Of a stretch of DNA of 64,000 bases, positions 33,611 to 46,635 are shown one piece after another. The stretch is from Microtetraspora malaysiensis (GTDB taxonomy: Bacteria; Actinomycetota; Actinomycetes; Streptosporangiales; Streptosporangiaceae). The stretch lies in contig NZ_BBYJ01000006.1 of assembly GCF_001528665.1 (NCBI RefSeq), forward strand, positions 248,001 through 312,000. The letters are read 5' to 3'. A program made the translations under genes and the position numbers. Below the pieces are notes generated by a model. The model ran no database searches and was not told where the DNA came from. It worked only from the letters and a program-made list of their open reading frames with translations. Within the stretch, counting starts at the first letter, position 1, and the number at the start of each line of letters is the position of its first letter.

Positions 33611-34087
33611 TCACTCCACCTCGGCCGCGGTGCCGCCGGTGATCCTGATCAGCTCGTCGAACGACGTGGGGAAGACCGTGTGCGAGTGGCCGGCGGCGGC
33701 CCAGACGACCTCGTGCTTGGCCAGCCAGGTGTCCACCAGCGTGCGTACGGGGGCCGGATGGCCCACCGGCGCCACGCCCCCGATCGCCTGCCCGGTGTGA
33801 AGGCGGACGAACTCCGGCGTGGCACGCCGTACCTTGGCGGCGCCCACGAGTCCCGCGATCAGCTCCGTGTTCACCCGGTGCGCGCCGCTGGTGAGGACCA
33901 GGAGCGGCGCGCCGTCCGCATCGAAGATCAGGCTGTTGGCGATCGCCCCCACCTCACAGCCGAGCTGCTCTGCGGCGGCTGCGGCGGTCGGCACGGATTC
34001 GGGAAAAACCACGACATCACCCTCGACGTCATGGGAGCGCAGGACCTCTGTCACACGGGCGACGTTCGGATGCAACTTTTCGAGCAT
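33611..34087 (-). CDS. YbaK/ProX-type aminoacyl-tRNA deacylase
   Basis: 158-residue trans-editing protein that hydrolyses mischarged aminoacyl-tRNA, typically Cys- or Ala-tRNA(Pro). The compact fold is recognised from GCEVGAIANSLIF, LLVLTSGAHRVN, GQAIGGVAPVGHP and a C-terminal VWAAAGHSHTVFPTSFDELIRITGG (core VWAAAGHSHTVF). The conserved Lys of the family lies near AAKVRRATPEF. The TAGAGT box six bases before the ATG suggests a leaderless mRNA. Exact tRNA specificity is not assignable. Confidence 0.9.
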   Translation of the reverse strand: MLEKLHPNVARVTEVLRSHDVEGDVVVFPESVPTAAAAAEQLGCEVGAIANSLIFDADGAPLLVLTSGAHRVNTELIAGLVGAAKVRRATPEFVRLHTGQAIGGVAPVGHPAPVRTLVDTWLAKHEVVWAAAGHSHTVFPTSFDELIRITGGTAAEVE

Positions 34088-34093
34088 CAGGCA

Positions 34094-34099
34094 ACTCTA
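34094..34099 (-). promoter_or_regulatory. -10 box of a leaderless YbaK-type mRNA
   Basis: TAGAGT on the minus strand ends six bases before the ATG at 34087; no ribosome binding site. Confidence 0.5.
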
Positions 34100-34220
34100 A
34101 TCAGGTGGACACGCCATGGGCCACGCATTACCACCCAATGGTGAGTACCCGGGATTATCGCTTCCGTGGGTTAATGTCCATTGATCGAACACTGGGAGAC
34201 AACTGAAAGGGTTGGTCCGA

Positions 34221-35108
34221 ATGGGGGCTCGACGGTGGGCTGCCGCCGCGACGCTCGTCACGGTGGGGGCCGTGACGGTCGCGGGCTGCGGCACGGCTGG
34301 AACAGGACAGACGGAAACGGACGCCACGCGGCCGGTGGCCGTCACCGCGCCGGTCTCGGTGCCGGTATCGGCGCCGGTCCGCATGGAGCCCACGCGCGTG
34401 ATACCGGTGGCGGCGACGACCGGCACCGGAGTACGCACGGCCGCCGCGGGGTTCGCGCCGTTCACCGCGCCCGGCCGGACGCTCAAGCCCGGCTCCAGAG
34501 GAACCGAGGTCAAGGCGCTGCAGGCGCGGCTGAAGGAGCTCGGCTACGTGCCCGGCCCGCTCGACGGCCAGTACGGCGGGACCACCCAGATGGCGGTGTG
34601 GGCGTTCCAGAAGGTCCAGGGCATCACGCCGACGAGCACGGTGGCGAGCCGCACCTGGCGTGCGCTGGAGAACCCCAAGGCGCCCAAGGTCCTGGTGCCA
34701 CGCGGCAAGCCGGACCGGGTCGAGGTCAACCTCGCCAAGCAGATCATGGTGCTGTACTCCGGCGGTGAGGTGAAGCTCATCTCGCACGTCTCCTCCGGAA
34801 GCGGGATCCCGTACACGGAGTACGCCATGTGGAACGGCAAGCGGACGAAGTTCACCGGTAGCGCCAGGACGCCGACGGGCGACTACAAGACGACCTGGCG
34901 CCGGAGCGGCTGGCACCGGTCCTACCTGGGGCAGCTCTACAACCCGATCTTCTTCAACGGCGGCATCGCCCTCCACGGCGCGCTGTCCGTGCCGCTCTAT
35001 CCCGCGTCCCACGGGTGCGTGCGGTTGCCGATGAAGGTGGCCGAGATCCTGCCCGGAATGCTCGGCACCGGCGTTCCCGTCCACGTGCGGGGGAAGTTCG
35101 TCCGCTGA
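34221..35108 (+). CDS. L,D-transpeptidase lipoprotein with peptidoglycan-binding domain
   Basis: 295 residues, exported and lipid-anchored: a twin-Arg-containing start, a hydrophobic stretch and lipobox VAGC with Cys23. An Ala/Thr/Val/Pro-rich linker follows, then a peptidoglycan-binding domain (about 88-140, LKPGSRGTEVKALQ and LDGQYGGTT) and a YkuD catalytic domain with active-site His264 and Cys266 in SHGCVRLP. It would form 3-3 peptidoglycan cross-links or attach proteins. AAAGGG nine bases before the ATG supports 34221; a TTG at 34212 is possible. Confidence 0.93.
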   Translation: MGARRWAAAATLVTVGAVTVAGCGTAGTGQTETDATRPVAVTAPVSVPVSAPVRMEPTRVIPVAATTGTGVRTAAAGFAPFTAPGRTLKPGSRGTEVKALQARLKELGYVPGPLDGQYGGTTQMAVWAFQKVQGITPTSTVASRTWRALENPKAPKVLVPRGKPDRVEVNLAKQIMVLYSGGEVKLISHVSSGSGIPYTEYAMWNGKRTKFTGSARTPTGDYKTTWRRSGWHRSYLGQLYNPIFFNGGIALHGALSVPLYPASHGCVRLPMKVAEILPGMLGTGVPVHVRGKFVR

Positions 35109-35139
35109 CGCGCGAGTCCTGCTTGTCCAGGTCGATCAC

Positions 35140-35168
35140 CGGGCCCGGGGCGTCTCGCCCCGGGCCCG
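35140..35168 (+). terminator. Terminator after the L,D-transpeptidase gene
   Basis: CGGGCCCGGGGCG (35140-35152) pairs perfectly with CGCCCCGGGCCCG (35156-35168) around a 3-nt loop, 13 bp in all. Confidence 0.85.
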
Positions 35169-35334
35169 CGTCGTGCTCCGGATCGCGCGCCGCCCGGGAA
35201 GCCGCGCCGGGGCGTCACCCTTCGGAGGGATTTCCGCTCGCCCTGACGACGACCGTCCGCTCTCCAAAGCCCTTGCCGGTAGGCCTTTCCGCGTTTCCGG
35301 TGGTCAGCGATCGTGCCGCGGCCGCATGACTCAG

Positions 35335-35350
35335 TCGAACCCTTGTTCGC
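35335..35350. promoter_or_regulatory. LexA-type SOS box 1
   Basis: TCGAACCCTTGTTCGC matches the actinobacterial LexA consensus TCGAAC-N4-GTTCGA at 11 of 12 defined positions. It lies 25 bp (end to start) upstream of a second box. Confidence 0.75.
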
Positions 35351-35358
35351 CACGATGC

Positions 35359-35387
35359 TTGACAGCGAACCTGGTCGAATTTATGTT
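35359..35387 (+). promoter_or_regulatory. Strong promoter overlapped by an SOS box
   Basis: TTGACA (35359-35364), 17-bp spacer, TATGTT (35382-35387). This is among the closest sigma-70-type matches in the window. SOS box 2 covers the -10. Confidence 0.75.
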
Positions 35388-35390
35388 CGA
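35375..35390. promoter_or_regulatory. LexA-type SOS box 2 over the -10
   Basis: TCGAATTTATGTTCGA matches TCGAAC-N4-GTTCGA at 11 of 12 defined positions and overlaps the -10 hexamer, the expected position for repression by LexA. Confidence 0.8.
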
Positions 35391-35602
35391 GGCGGTGAGT
35401 GCGGGACTCGCGGCTCGCACTCACCCCGTTGGATGCCGTGCCTTCGTCGTCGGCGGAGACGAGCGCGGTGCGGTCCACGGCGTGGGCCGGACGGGGAGAG
35501 GGGAAGCTCCTCGTCCGGCCGCCGTGACAGATTGTCGGTGCCGTCTGCAAAGGTGATCTCACCGGCGAGCAGCGCCGGAAGCCACGACTCAAGGAGGCGG
35601 GC

Positions 35603-36040
35603 GTGACTGGACAGGTCGATGACCGCAGGAGCGGGCCCAAAGTCCCACAGGCTGTTCTGGCGCATCTCGCGGACGCCCGTGCCTGCCTTGCGGACGCCAT
35701 CGGCGGCTCCGCGCCGGCGGACAGGTACGTGTCGGCCCATCTCGCGGCGCTCAAGGCGGCGGCGGCCGTGCTGGCCGCTCGTCCCCGGCCCATGGACGGT
35801 CGGCGGCGTCGGCTGCGCAGCGCCTGGGAGCTGCTGCCCGAGGCCGAGCCCAAGCTGGCGGATTGGGCCGCGTTCTTCGCGGTGAGCGCCACCAAGCGCG
35901 CGGCGGCGGAGGCGGGGATGACCCGCGTGGTCAGTCAGCGCGACGCCGAGGAGCTCATCGCCGAGGCGGACAGGTTCGTCGGCGAGGTCGAGGCTCTTCT
36001 CGGGGTGCCGGGCCAGTCGGCCCTGCCCATGGCGGGATGA
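35603..36040 (+). CDS. SAV_6107-family HEPN-domain protein
   Basis: 145-residue all-helical protein of the family named after Streptomyces avermitilis SAV_6107. Typical segments are ADRYVSAHLAALKAAAAVLA (41-60) and LRSAWELLPEAEPKLADWAAFF (core RSAWELLPEAEPKLADWA). HEPN proteins include toxins and RNases, but this family's function is unknown to me and the RNase RxxxxH motif is not obvious. GGAGG five bases before the GTG fixes the start. The only promoter seen upstream carries two LexA-type boxes, so it is probably DNA-damage inducible. A strong terminator follows. Confidence 0.85.
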   Translation: MTGQVDDRRSGPKVPQAVLAHLADARACLADAIGGSAPADRYVSAHLAALKAAAAVLAARPRPMDGRRRRLRSAWELLPEAEPKLADWAAFFAVSATKRAAAEAGMTRVVSQRDAEELIAEADRFVGEVEALLGVPGQSALPMAG

Positions 36041-36163
36041 GCGGCGGCTGTCGCGCCTGAGCCCAGAGCGGTCGGCGCGGTCCGCCTGCCTCTTCCGCGC
36101 GCCTCTTCGGCGTGCCTCTTATGACGGCGTCAGTTCTTACGACGACGCCGGTTCTCATGGTCA

Positions 36164-36199
36164 GGGCCCCGAGCGGCCGGACCGGCCGGCTCGGGGCCC
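36164..36199. terminator. Bidirectional terminator HEPN gene / bldD
   Basis: GGGCCCCGAGC (36164-36174) pairs perfectly with GCTCGGGGCCC (36189-36199), with an inner GGCC/GGCC. It separates the convergent HEPN gene and bldD. Confidence 0.8.
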
Positions 36200-36242
36200 A
36201 TGACGATTGCGCGTGTTCAGTAAGGAACGGCGGTGTCGCCGG

Positions 36243-36737
36243 TCAGAAGGACTCCACGGCCCGGCGGGCCTCCGCGTCCAGCACGCCCCAGCTGATGAAC
36301 TCCTCGGTCAGCTCCACCGGCGACTTGTCATAGATGACCGCAAGCGAGCGCAGGTCCTCCTGGCGGATCGACAGCACCTTGCCGTTGTAGTCGCCACGCT
36401 GGCTCTGGATGGTCGCGGCGTACCTGGCGAGCGGGCCCGCCTTGTCCTTCGGAAGCTGCGAGAGCCGCTCCAGGTCGATGACAAGCTTCGGCGCGGGCGC
36501 CAGCGGGCTGGGAGCGGCGCCCCCGGGGAGCAGCTCAGACACCGGAACACCGTAGAATTCGGCAAGCTCGGCCAGCTTCTGCACGGTCACCGCGCGGTCG
36601 CCGCGCTCATAGGAGCCGACCACGACGGCCTTCCACCGGCCACGTGACTTCTCTTCTACCCCGTGCAGGGAGAGCCCCTGCTGGGTGCGGATCGCGCGCA
36701 GTCGCGCGCCGAGCGACTTGGCGTAGTCAGACGGCAT
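36243..36737 (-). CDS. bldD: Developmental master regulator BldD
   Basis: 164-residue repressor of sporulation genes, dimerised by tetrameric cyclic di-GMP. N-terminal helix-turn-helix with RAIRTQQGLSLHGVEEKS (core) and WKAVVVGSYERGDRAV. The C-terminal domain keeps the c-di-GMP signature RGD (114-116), eight residues, then RQED (125-128), in the same numbering as the Streptomyces protein. ATG 36737 has a G-rich ribosome site six bases upstream; the frame is open much further but the family starts here. A BldD-type box lies upstream, suggesting autoregulation. It is divergent from pyrR, as in Streptomyces. Confidence 0.97.
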   Translation of the reverse strand: MPSDYAKSLGARLRAIRTQQGLSLHGVEEKSRGRWKAVVVGSYERGDRAVTVQKLAELAEFYGVPVSELLPGGAAPSPLAPAPKLVIDLERLSQLPKDKAGPLARYAATIQSQRGDYNGKVLSIRQEDLRSLAVIYDKSPVELTEEFISWGVLDAEARRAVESF

Positions 36738-36881
36738 CGTGGGCCCCCGGCTCTCTATGTCTGTTCTCAACTTGATTCTCCTTCCTTGTCCCGTATGCAC
36801 AGAACACCGGGGCGGGCGCCTGAGGCAGGCACCTTCGGTGACCGCTGCGTCGGGTTTTACCCAGGAAGGTCGCGTGTTGTG

Positions 36882-36896
36882 GTTACGGACAGTGAC
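36882..36896. promoter_or_regulatory. BldD-type operator upstream of bldD
   Basis: GTTACGGACAGTGAC has the two GTNAC arms of the BldD box at the normal five-base spacing; the inner C..G positions are less well matched. It lies 145 bp before the bldD start codon. In Streptomyces BldD represses its own promoter. Confidence 0.6.
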
Positions 36897-37120
36897 GGTA
36901 AAGCCGCCACTCGCAAAGGTCAAGCTGATTGGAAAAAAGAGCGCCAAACAGTGTTCTCCCCTCAATCCCCCCATCCGAGACTGCCTCGGCGTTTCCGGCG
37001 CGTGACGCCCAGAGCGAACGCGGGCCCTTTCGCGGCCATCGCCGCTGGCAGGAGGGGGTGACCCGGTCGGGCGCGCCGAAACCGGACTGGTAACCTGGGG
37101 CCGCCAGACACCCTTTAAGC

Positions 37121-37744
<624 letters not shown>

Positions 37745-37749
37745 GCACG

Positions 37750-38681
<932 letters not shown>

Positions 38682-38685
<4 letters not shown>

Positions 38686-39986
38686 GCACCATTCTGATCA
38701 AGAACGCCCGCATCCTCGGCGGGGAGCCGTGCGACATCCTCGTCAGGGACGGCGTCATCGCCGAGGTCGGCGCGGCCGCCGGCAAGGCGGGCCCGGCCGA
38801 GACGATCGACGCGACCGGCCTGATCGCGCTGCCCGGCCTGGTCGACCTGCACACGCACCTGCGCGAGCCCGGCCGCGAGGACGCCGAGACCGTCCAGACG
38901 GGCACCCAGGCCGCCGCGCGCGGCGGGTTCACCGCCGTCCACGCCATGGCCAACACCTCGCCGGTCGCGGACACCGCGGGCGTCGTCGAGCAGGTCTGGC
39001 GGCTCGGCCAGGAGTACGGCCACTGCGACGTCCAGCCGGTCGGCGCCGTGACGTCGGGCCTGGAGGGCAGGCAGCTCGCCGAGCTGGGCGCCATGGCCGA
39101 CTCCGCCGCCCGGGTCCGGGTCTTCTCCGACGACGGCAAGTGCGTCTCCGACGCCGTCCTGATGCGCCGGGCGCTCGAATACGTCAAGGCGTTCGACGGT
39201 GTCGTCGCCCAGCACGCCCAGGAGCCGCGGCTGACCGAGGGCGCCCAGGTCAACGAGGGCGAGATCTCCGGCAGGCTCGGCCTGACCGGGTGGCCGGCGG
39301 TCGCCGAAGAGGCGATCATCGCCCGCGACTGCCTGCTGGCCGCGCACGTCGGCTCCCGGCTGCACGTGTGCCACGTCTCCACCGCGGGATCGGTCGAGAT
39401 CATCCGCTGGGCCAAGTCGAAGGGCTGGGACGTCACCGCCGAGGTGACCCCGCACCACCTGCTGCTCACCGACAGTTGTGTGGAGCGTTCCCCGGTGGGG
39501 CCGTACAACCCGATCTACAAGGTGAATCCGCCGCTGCGCACGAACGAGGACGTCCTCGCGCTGCGCGAGGCGCTCGCGGACGGGACGATCGACTGTGTTG
39601 CCACCGACCACGCCCCGCACCCGGTCGAGGACAAGGAGACCGAGTGGGCCGCGGCCGCCATGGGCATGATCGGACTGGAGACGGCTCTGTCCGTGGTCCA
39701 GGAGGCCATGGTCGAGACCGGCCTGCTCGACTGGGCCGGCGTCGCCGACCGCATGTCGTACCGCCCGGCCAGGATCGGCAGGCTGAGCGGCCACGGCAGC
39801 CCGCTGGAGGCGGGCGCGGCCGCCAACATCACGCTTTACGACCCCTCGGTCCGCACGGCGGTGGATCCGGCGGCGATGGCGTCCAAGAGCCGCAACACGC
39901 CGTACGAAGGGATGACGCTTCCTGGCCGGGTCGTGGCCACGTTGCTGCGCGGCCGCCCGACCGTTCTCGAAGGGAAGCTGGTGTGA
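38682..39986 (+). CDS. pyrC: Dihydroorotase
   Basis: Cyclises carbamoyl aspartate to dihydroorotate. 434-residue class I amidohydrolase: metal motif [10 protein letters not shown], later [20 protein letters not shown] and ATDHAPH. GTG start overlaps the pyrB stop by four bases. In Streptomyces a small membrane-protein gene usually lies between pyrC and carA; here carA follows directly. Confidence 0.96.
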
Positions 39987-39988
39987 CG

Positions 39989-41159
39989 ATGAGTGAGGAG
40001 AGCGAGACCGTGAACACGGCGCTGCTCGTGCTGGAGGACGGCAGGGTCTTCGAGGGGACGGCCTTCGGGGCCGTCGGCGAGACGTTCGGCGAGATGGTCT
40101 TCAACACCGGGATGACCGGATACCAGGAGACGCTGACCGACCCGTCGTACCACCGGCAGATCGTGGCGATGACCGCGCCGCACATCGGCAACACCGGCGT
40201 GAACGAGGAGGACCCGGAGTCGGGCCGAATCTGGGTGGCGGGCTACGTAGTGCGCGAGCCCGCGCGGGTCCGGTCGAACTGGCGGTCCACCAAGAGCCTG
40301 GACGAGTACCTGCGTGAGCAGGGCGTGGTGGGGATCGCGATGGCGGGGACGCGGGCGCTGACCCGTCACCTGCGTGAGCGTGGCGCGATGCGGGCCGGGG
40401 TGTTCTCCGGCGCGGCGCTGGCCGACGCGGACGAGCTGGTGGAGCGGGTACGGCGGTCGCCCGGTATGGAGGGCGCCGACCTGGCCGGCGAGGTCTCCAC
40501 GGCCGAGCCGTACGTGGTGAAGGCCGTGGGCGAGAAGCGGTTCACGGTCGCGGCGGTCGACCTGGGGATCAAGGCGATGACGCCGGAGCGGATGGCCGAG
40601 CGGGGCTGTGAGGTGCACGTGCTGCCCGCGACCGCGTCCGCGGCGGACATCCTCGCGATCGAGCCGGACGGCGTGTTCTTCTCCAACGGCCCCGGCGACC
40701 CCGCCACCGCCGACTTCGCCGTCGAGGCGCTGCGCGGCGTGCTGGACGCGGGCCGGCCGTTCTTCGGCATCTGCTTCGGCAACCAGATCCTCGGCCGCGC
40801 GCTGGGGCTGGGCACCTACAAGCTCCGGTACGGCCACCGGGGCGTCAACCAGCCGGTCCAGGACCGTAGGACCGGCAAGGTGGAGATCTCGGCGCACAAC
40901 CACGGCTTCGCCGTCCAGGCCCCGCTCGACGGGCCTTTCGACACGCCGTACGGGCGGGCCGAGGTGAGCCACGTGAACTTGAACGACGGCTGCGTGGAGG
41001 GGCTGCGGCTGCTCGACTATCCGGGCTTCAGCGTGCAGTACCACCCGGAGGCCGCGGCCGGGCCGCACGACGCCGCATATCTCTTCGACGAGTTCTGCGA
41101 GCTGATGGAGCGGGCGAATGGCGGCCGGCCGGAGACGACGAGCGAAACGGGGGAGAAGG

Positions 41160-41167
<8 letters not shown>
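39989..41167 (+). CDS. carA: Carbamoyl-phosphate synthase small subunit
   Basis: Glutaminase subunit of carbamoyl-phosphate synthase, 392 residues. The nucleophile is Cys262 in GICFGNQ; the catalytic His-Glu is in [11 protein letters not shown] near the C-terminus. The N-terminal [18 protein letters not shown] (core) is typical. The start is not certain: ATG 39989 follows pyrC by two bases, GTG 39983 overlaps the pyrC stop, and GTG 40010 has GAGGAG at a good distance. It overlaps carB by eight bases. Confidence 0.95.
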
Positions 41168-44428
<3,261 letters not shown>

Positions 44429-44444
<16 letters not shown>

Positions 44445-44658
44445 GCGAGCGGAGCGGCCCGCGAGGCACGAGCGGTCCGCGAAGCGAGCGAGGGAGCGAG
44501 GCCGACCGTGAGTGCGAGGCTGAGGGACTGAGCGAGCGGAGCGGCCCGCGAGTACGGTGCTGAAGGCGCGCCTCCGGCACGACGCAGGGTCCGTGAAGTG
44601 ACCGAGGGAGCGAGGCCGACCGTGAGTGCGAGGCTGAGGGACTGAGCGAGCGGAGCGG
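44429..44658 (+). repeat. Repeat cluster duplicating the carB 3' end
   Basis: A 37-bp block containing the last carB codons and stop (from GAGGCTGAGGGACTGAGC) occurs at 44429-44465 and again at 44516-44552, with a shortened 29-bp copy at 44630-44658. A longer perfect 56-bp repeat spans 44489-44544 and 44603-44658 (period 114). Sequence such as GCGAGGCACGAGC and CCGCGAAGCGAGCGAGG links it to the riboswitch repeat at 26201-26369. Confidence 0.9.
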
Positions 44659-44781
44659 TCCGCCGGTACGGTGCCGGGGAGGCGCTCCCGGCGCGGTGTG
44701 GAGCGGGGCCGGCCGTCGGCATGCGGCTGTGGGACTGAGTGTCGCGGGACGGCGGGCCCGTGCCACGGCGGAGGTGAGGGA
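44445..44781. other. carB-pyrK spacer made of repeats
   Basis: 337 bp within the pyr operon, filled mostly by the repeats described separately. The right end carries GGAGG seven bases before the pyrK GTG. No terminator with a T tract is evident, so read-through into pyrK is expected. Confidence 0.6.
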
Positions 44782-45639
44782 GTGGCCGGTTCCCCGGTGC
44801 AGGTGACGGGAACGGTGCTGACGACTCGGCGGGTGGAGGCCTACCACGCGCTGACCGTCGTGGCGCCGGCCGTCGCTGACCGGTTCCGGCCGGGCCACTT
44901 CGTCACCGTCGGTGTGGGCGGGCCGTACACGTCGATGTTGACGCGGCGGGCGTTCGCGATCCATGACGTGAAGCCGGACTACGGCGGCACGGTGGAGTTC
45001 GTGTTCAGTGTGCGCGGGCCGGGTACGGCGTGGCTGGCGGACCGCAGGGCGCGGGACACGCTGGACCTGGTCGGGCCGCTCGGGCGTCCGTTCCCGCTGC
45101 CGCGCGATCCGTGCACGTGCGTGCTGGTCGGCGGCGAGTACGGCTCCGCGTCCCTCTTCGTGCTGGCGGACGTCCTGCAGCGGCGGGGGTGCCGGGTCGA
45201 TTTCGTGCTGGGCGCTTCCAGCGCCGACCGGGTGTTCGGTGCGTTGCGCGCCCGCCGGATGGGCGAGACGACGACGCTGACGACCGTGGACGGCTCGCTG
45301 GGTATGCGCGGGGAGGTGACCGACGTGCTCGCGGGCGTGATCGCGGACGCGCGGGCGGACGTGGTCTACGCGTGCGGGCCGATGGCGATGCTGCGCGGGG
45401 TGACGGCGGTGTGCGTCGAGTTCGGCATTCCGGCGCAGGTGTCGGTGGAACAGTCCATGGCGTGCGGTGTCGGCATCTGCATGACGTGCGTCGTCCCGGT
45501 CATCGACGAGGACGGCGTGACGCGGATGGTCCGGGCCTGCACGGACGGCCCGGTGTTCCTGGGCGAGCGGGTCCGCTTCGACGATGTCGGGACGATCCCG
45601 TTCGACGCTCTGGGCGCTCCTGGAGGGCGGCATGGATAG
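44782..45639 (+). CDS. pyrK: Dihydroorotate dehydrogenase electron-transfer subunit
   Basis: 285-residue FAD/[2Fe-2S] subunit that passes electrons from class 1B dihydroorotate dehydrogenase to NAD. FAD-binding barrel (LTRRAFAIHD), a nucleotide-binding middle (VLVGGEYGSASLFVLAD) and a C-terminal cluster with Cys228, 233, 236 and 253 in CGVGICMTC and RAC. GGAGG seven bases before GTG 44782 fixes the start. Its presence means this operon uses the NAD-linked enzyme rather than the quinone-linked class 2 form common in Streptomyces. Confidence 0.95.
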   Translation: MAGSPVQVTGTVLTTRRVEAYHALTVVAPAVADRFRPGHFVTVGVGGPYTSMLTRRAFAIHDVKPDYGGTVEFVFSVRGPGTAWLADRRARDTLDLVGPLGRPFPLPRDPCTCVLVGGEYGSASLFVLADVLQRRGCRVDFVLGASSADRVFGALRARRMGETTTLTTVDGSLGMRGEVTDVLAGVIADARADVVYACGPMAMLRGVTAVCVEFGIPAQVSVEQSMACGVGICMTCVVPVIDEDGVTRMVRACTDGPVFLGERVRFDDVGTIPFDALGAPGGRHG

Positions 45640-45660
45640 GCGTGAGGGGCGGGGAGCGGC

Positions 45661-46635
45661 ATGGCCGTTGACCTGAGGAGCTACCTGGGCCATGTGGAGC
45701 TGCCCAACCCCGTCCTGACGGCCTCCGGCTGCGGCGGCACCGGCCGGGAGCTGGCGCAGTTCTTCGACGTGACGCGGATCGGCGCGTTCGTGACCCGGTC
45801 GATCACGATGTCTCCCAGAGCCGGGCGTCCGACGCCGAGGATGGCGGAGACGCCGTCGGGCATGCTGAGCGCCGTGGGCCTCCAGGGGCCCGGCGTGGAG
45901 GTGTTCGCGGAGCGGGAGCTGTCCTGGCTGGCCCAGCGGGGAGTGCGCACGATCGTCTCCATAGGAGGCGGCAGTGTGGCGGAGTACACCGCCCTGGCCC
46001 GGCGGCTCGCCGACGCCCCGGGGATCACGGCCGTCGAGGTGAACCTGTCCTGCCCGAACGTCGAGGATCGGGGCCGGGTCTTCGCCCGGGACGGCTCGGC
46101 CGCGGCGGAGGTCGTCGCGTCCGTACGGGCCGCGACGCGCTACGACGTCCCGGTGATCGCGAAGCTCGCGCCGGACGTGGCCGACGTCGTCTCGCTGGCC
46201 CGCCTGTGCGTGGACGGCGGGGCCGACGGGCTTTCCATGATCAACGCGCCGCTGGGCATGAGCGTGGACGTCGACACCATGCGCCCGTCGCTCGCCGCCG
46301 GTACCGGCGGCCTGTCCGGGCCCGCGATCAAGCCGCTCGCGGTCCGCTGCGTCTGGCAGGTCCACGCGGCCCTTCCGGGCGTGCCCATCGTCGGCATGGG
46401 CGGCGTGATGACGGGCAGGGACGCCCTGGAGCTGGTCCTGGCCGGCGCGTGCGCCGTCGCCGTGGGCACCGCCCTGTTCCACGACCCCTACGCCTGCCAG
46501 CGCATCCTGAGGGAGCTTGAGGAGCTCCTGCAGGCGCGTGGCTTCGACCGCCTGGCCGACGCCGTCGGGCTGGCGCACAGACCCGCCGGGGCAGGTCCCC
46601 GGAACCGCATCGAACTGGAGGAGAGCTCCCTGTGA
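45661..46635 (+). CDS. pyrD: Dihydroorotate dehydrogenase, class 1B catalytic subunit
   Basis: 324-residue FMN enzyme oxidising dihydroorotate to orotate. Class 1 catalytic base Cys131 in NLSCPNV, plus PIVGMGGVMTGRDALE near the C-terminal FMN phosphate site. No N-terminal membrane helix, as expected of class 1. It starts 21 bases after pyrK and its stop overlaps the pyrF GTG (GTGA). Confidence 0.95.
   Translation: MAVDLRSYLGHVELPNPVLTASGCGGTGRELAQFFDVTRIGAFVTRSITMSPRAGRPTPRMAETPSGMLSAVGLQGPGVEVFAERELSWLAQRGVRTIVSIGGGSVAEYTALARRLADAPGITAVEVNLSCPNVEDRGRVFARDGSAAAEVVASVRAATRYDVPVIAKLAPDVADVVSLARLCVDGGADGLSMINAPLGMSVDVDTMRPSLAAGTGGLSGPAIKPLAVRCVWQVHAALPGVPIVGMGGVMTGRDALELVLAGACAVAVGTALFHDPYACQRILRELEELLQARGFDRLADAVGLAHRPAGAGPRNRIELEESSL

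Larger units (their letters stand above)
35109..35602. other. Intergenic region with terminator, SOS boxes and a long leader
   Basis: 494 bp. It holds the L,D-transpeptidase terminator (35140-35168), two LexA-type boxes and a strong promoter (35335-35390), then about 210 bases of apparently untranslated leader before the HEPN gene. Short open frames in the leader are Arg-rich and not credible. Confidence 0.6.

Noticed and set aside
34088-34220. Cyclic di-AMP riboswitch before the L,D-transpeptidase gene
   Set aside because: Cell-wall genes in actinobacteria often have one, but the conserved motifs are not present in this short gap.
35381-35740. Minus-strand frame with a fairly natural-looking middle (about 119 codons)
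   Set aside because: It overlaps the SOS promoter and the well-supported HEPN start on the other strand, becomes Arg-rich, and has no ribosome site.
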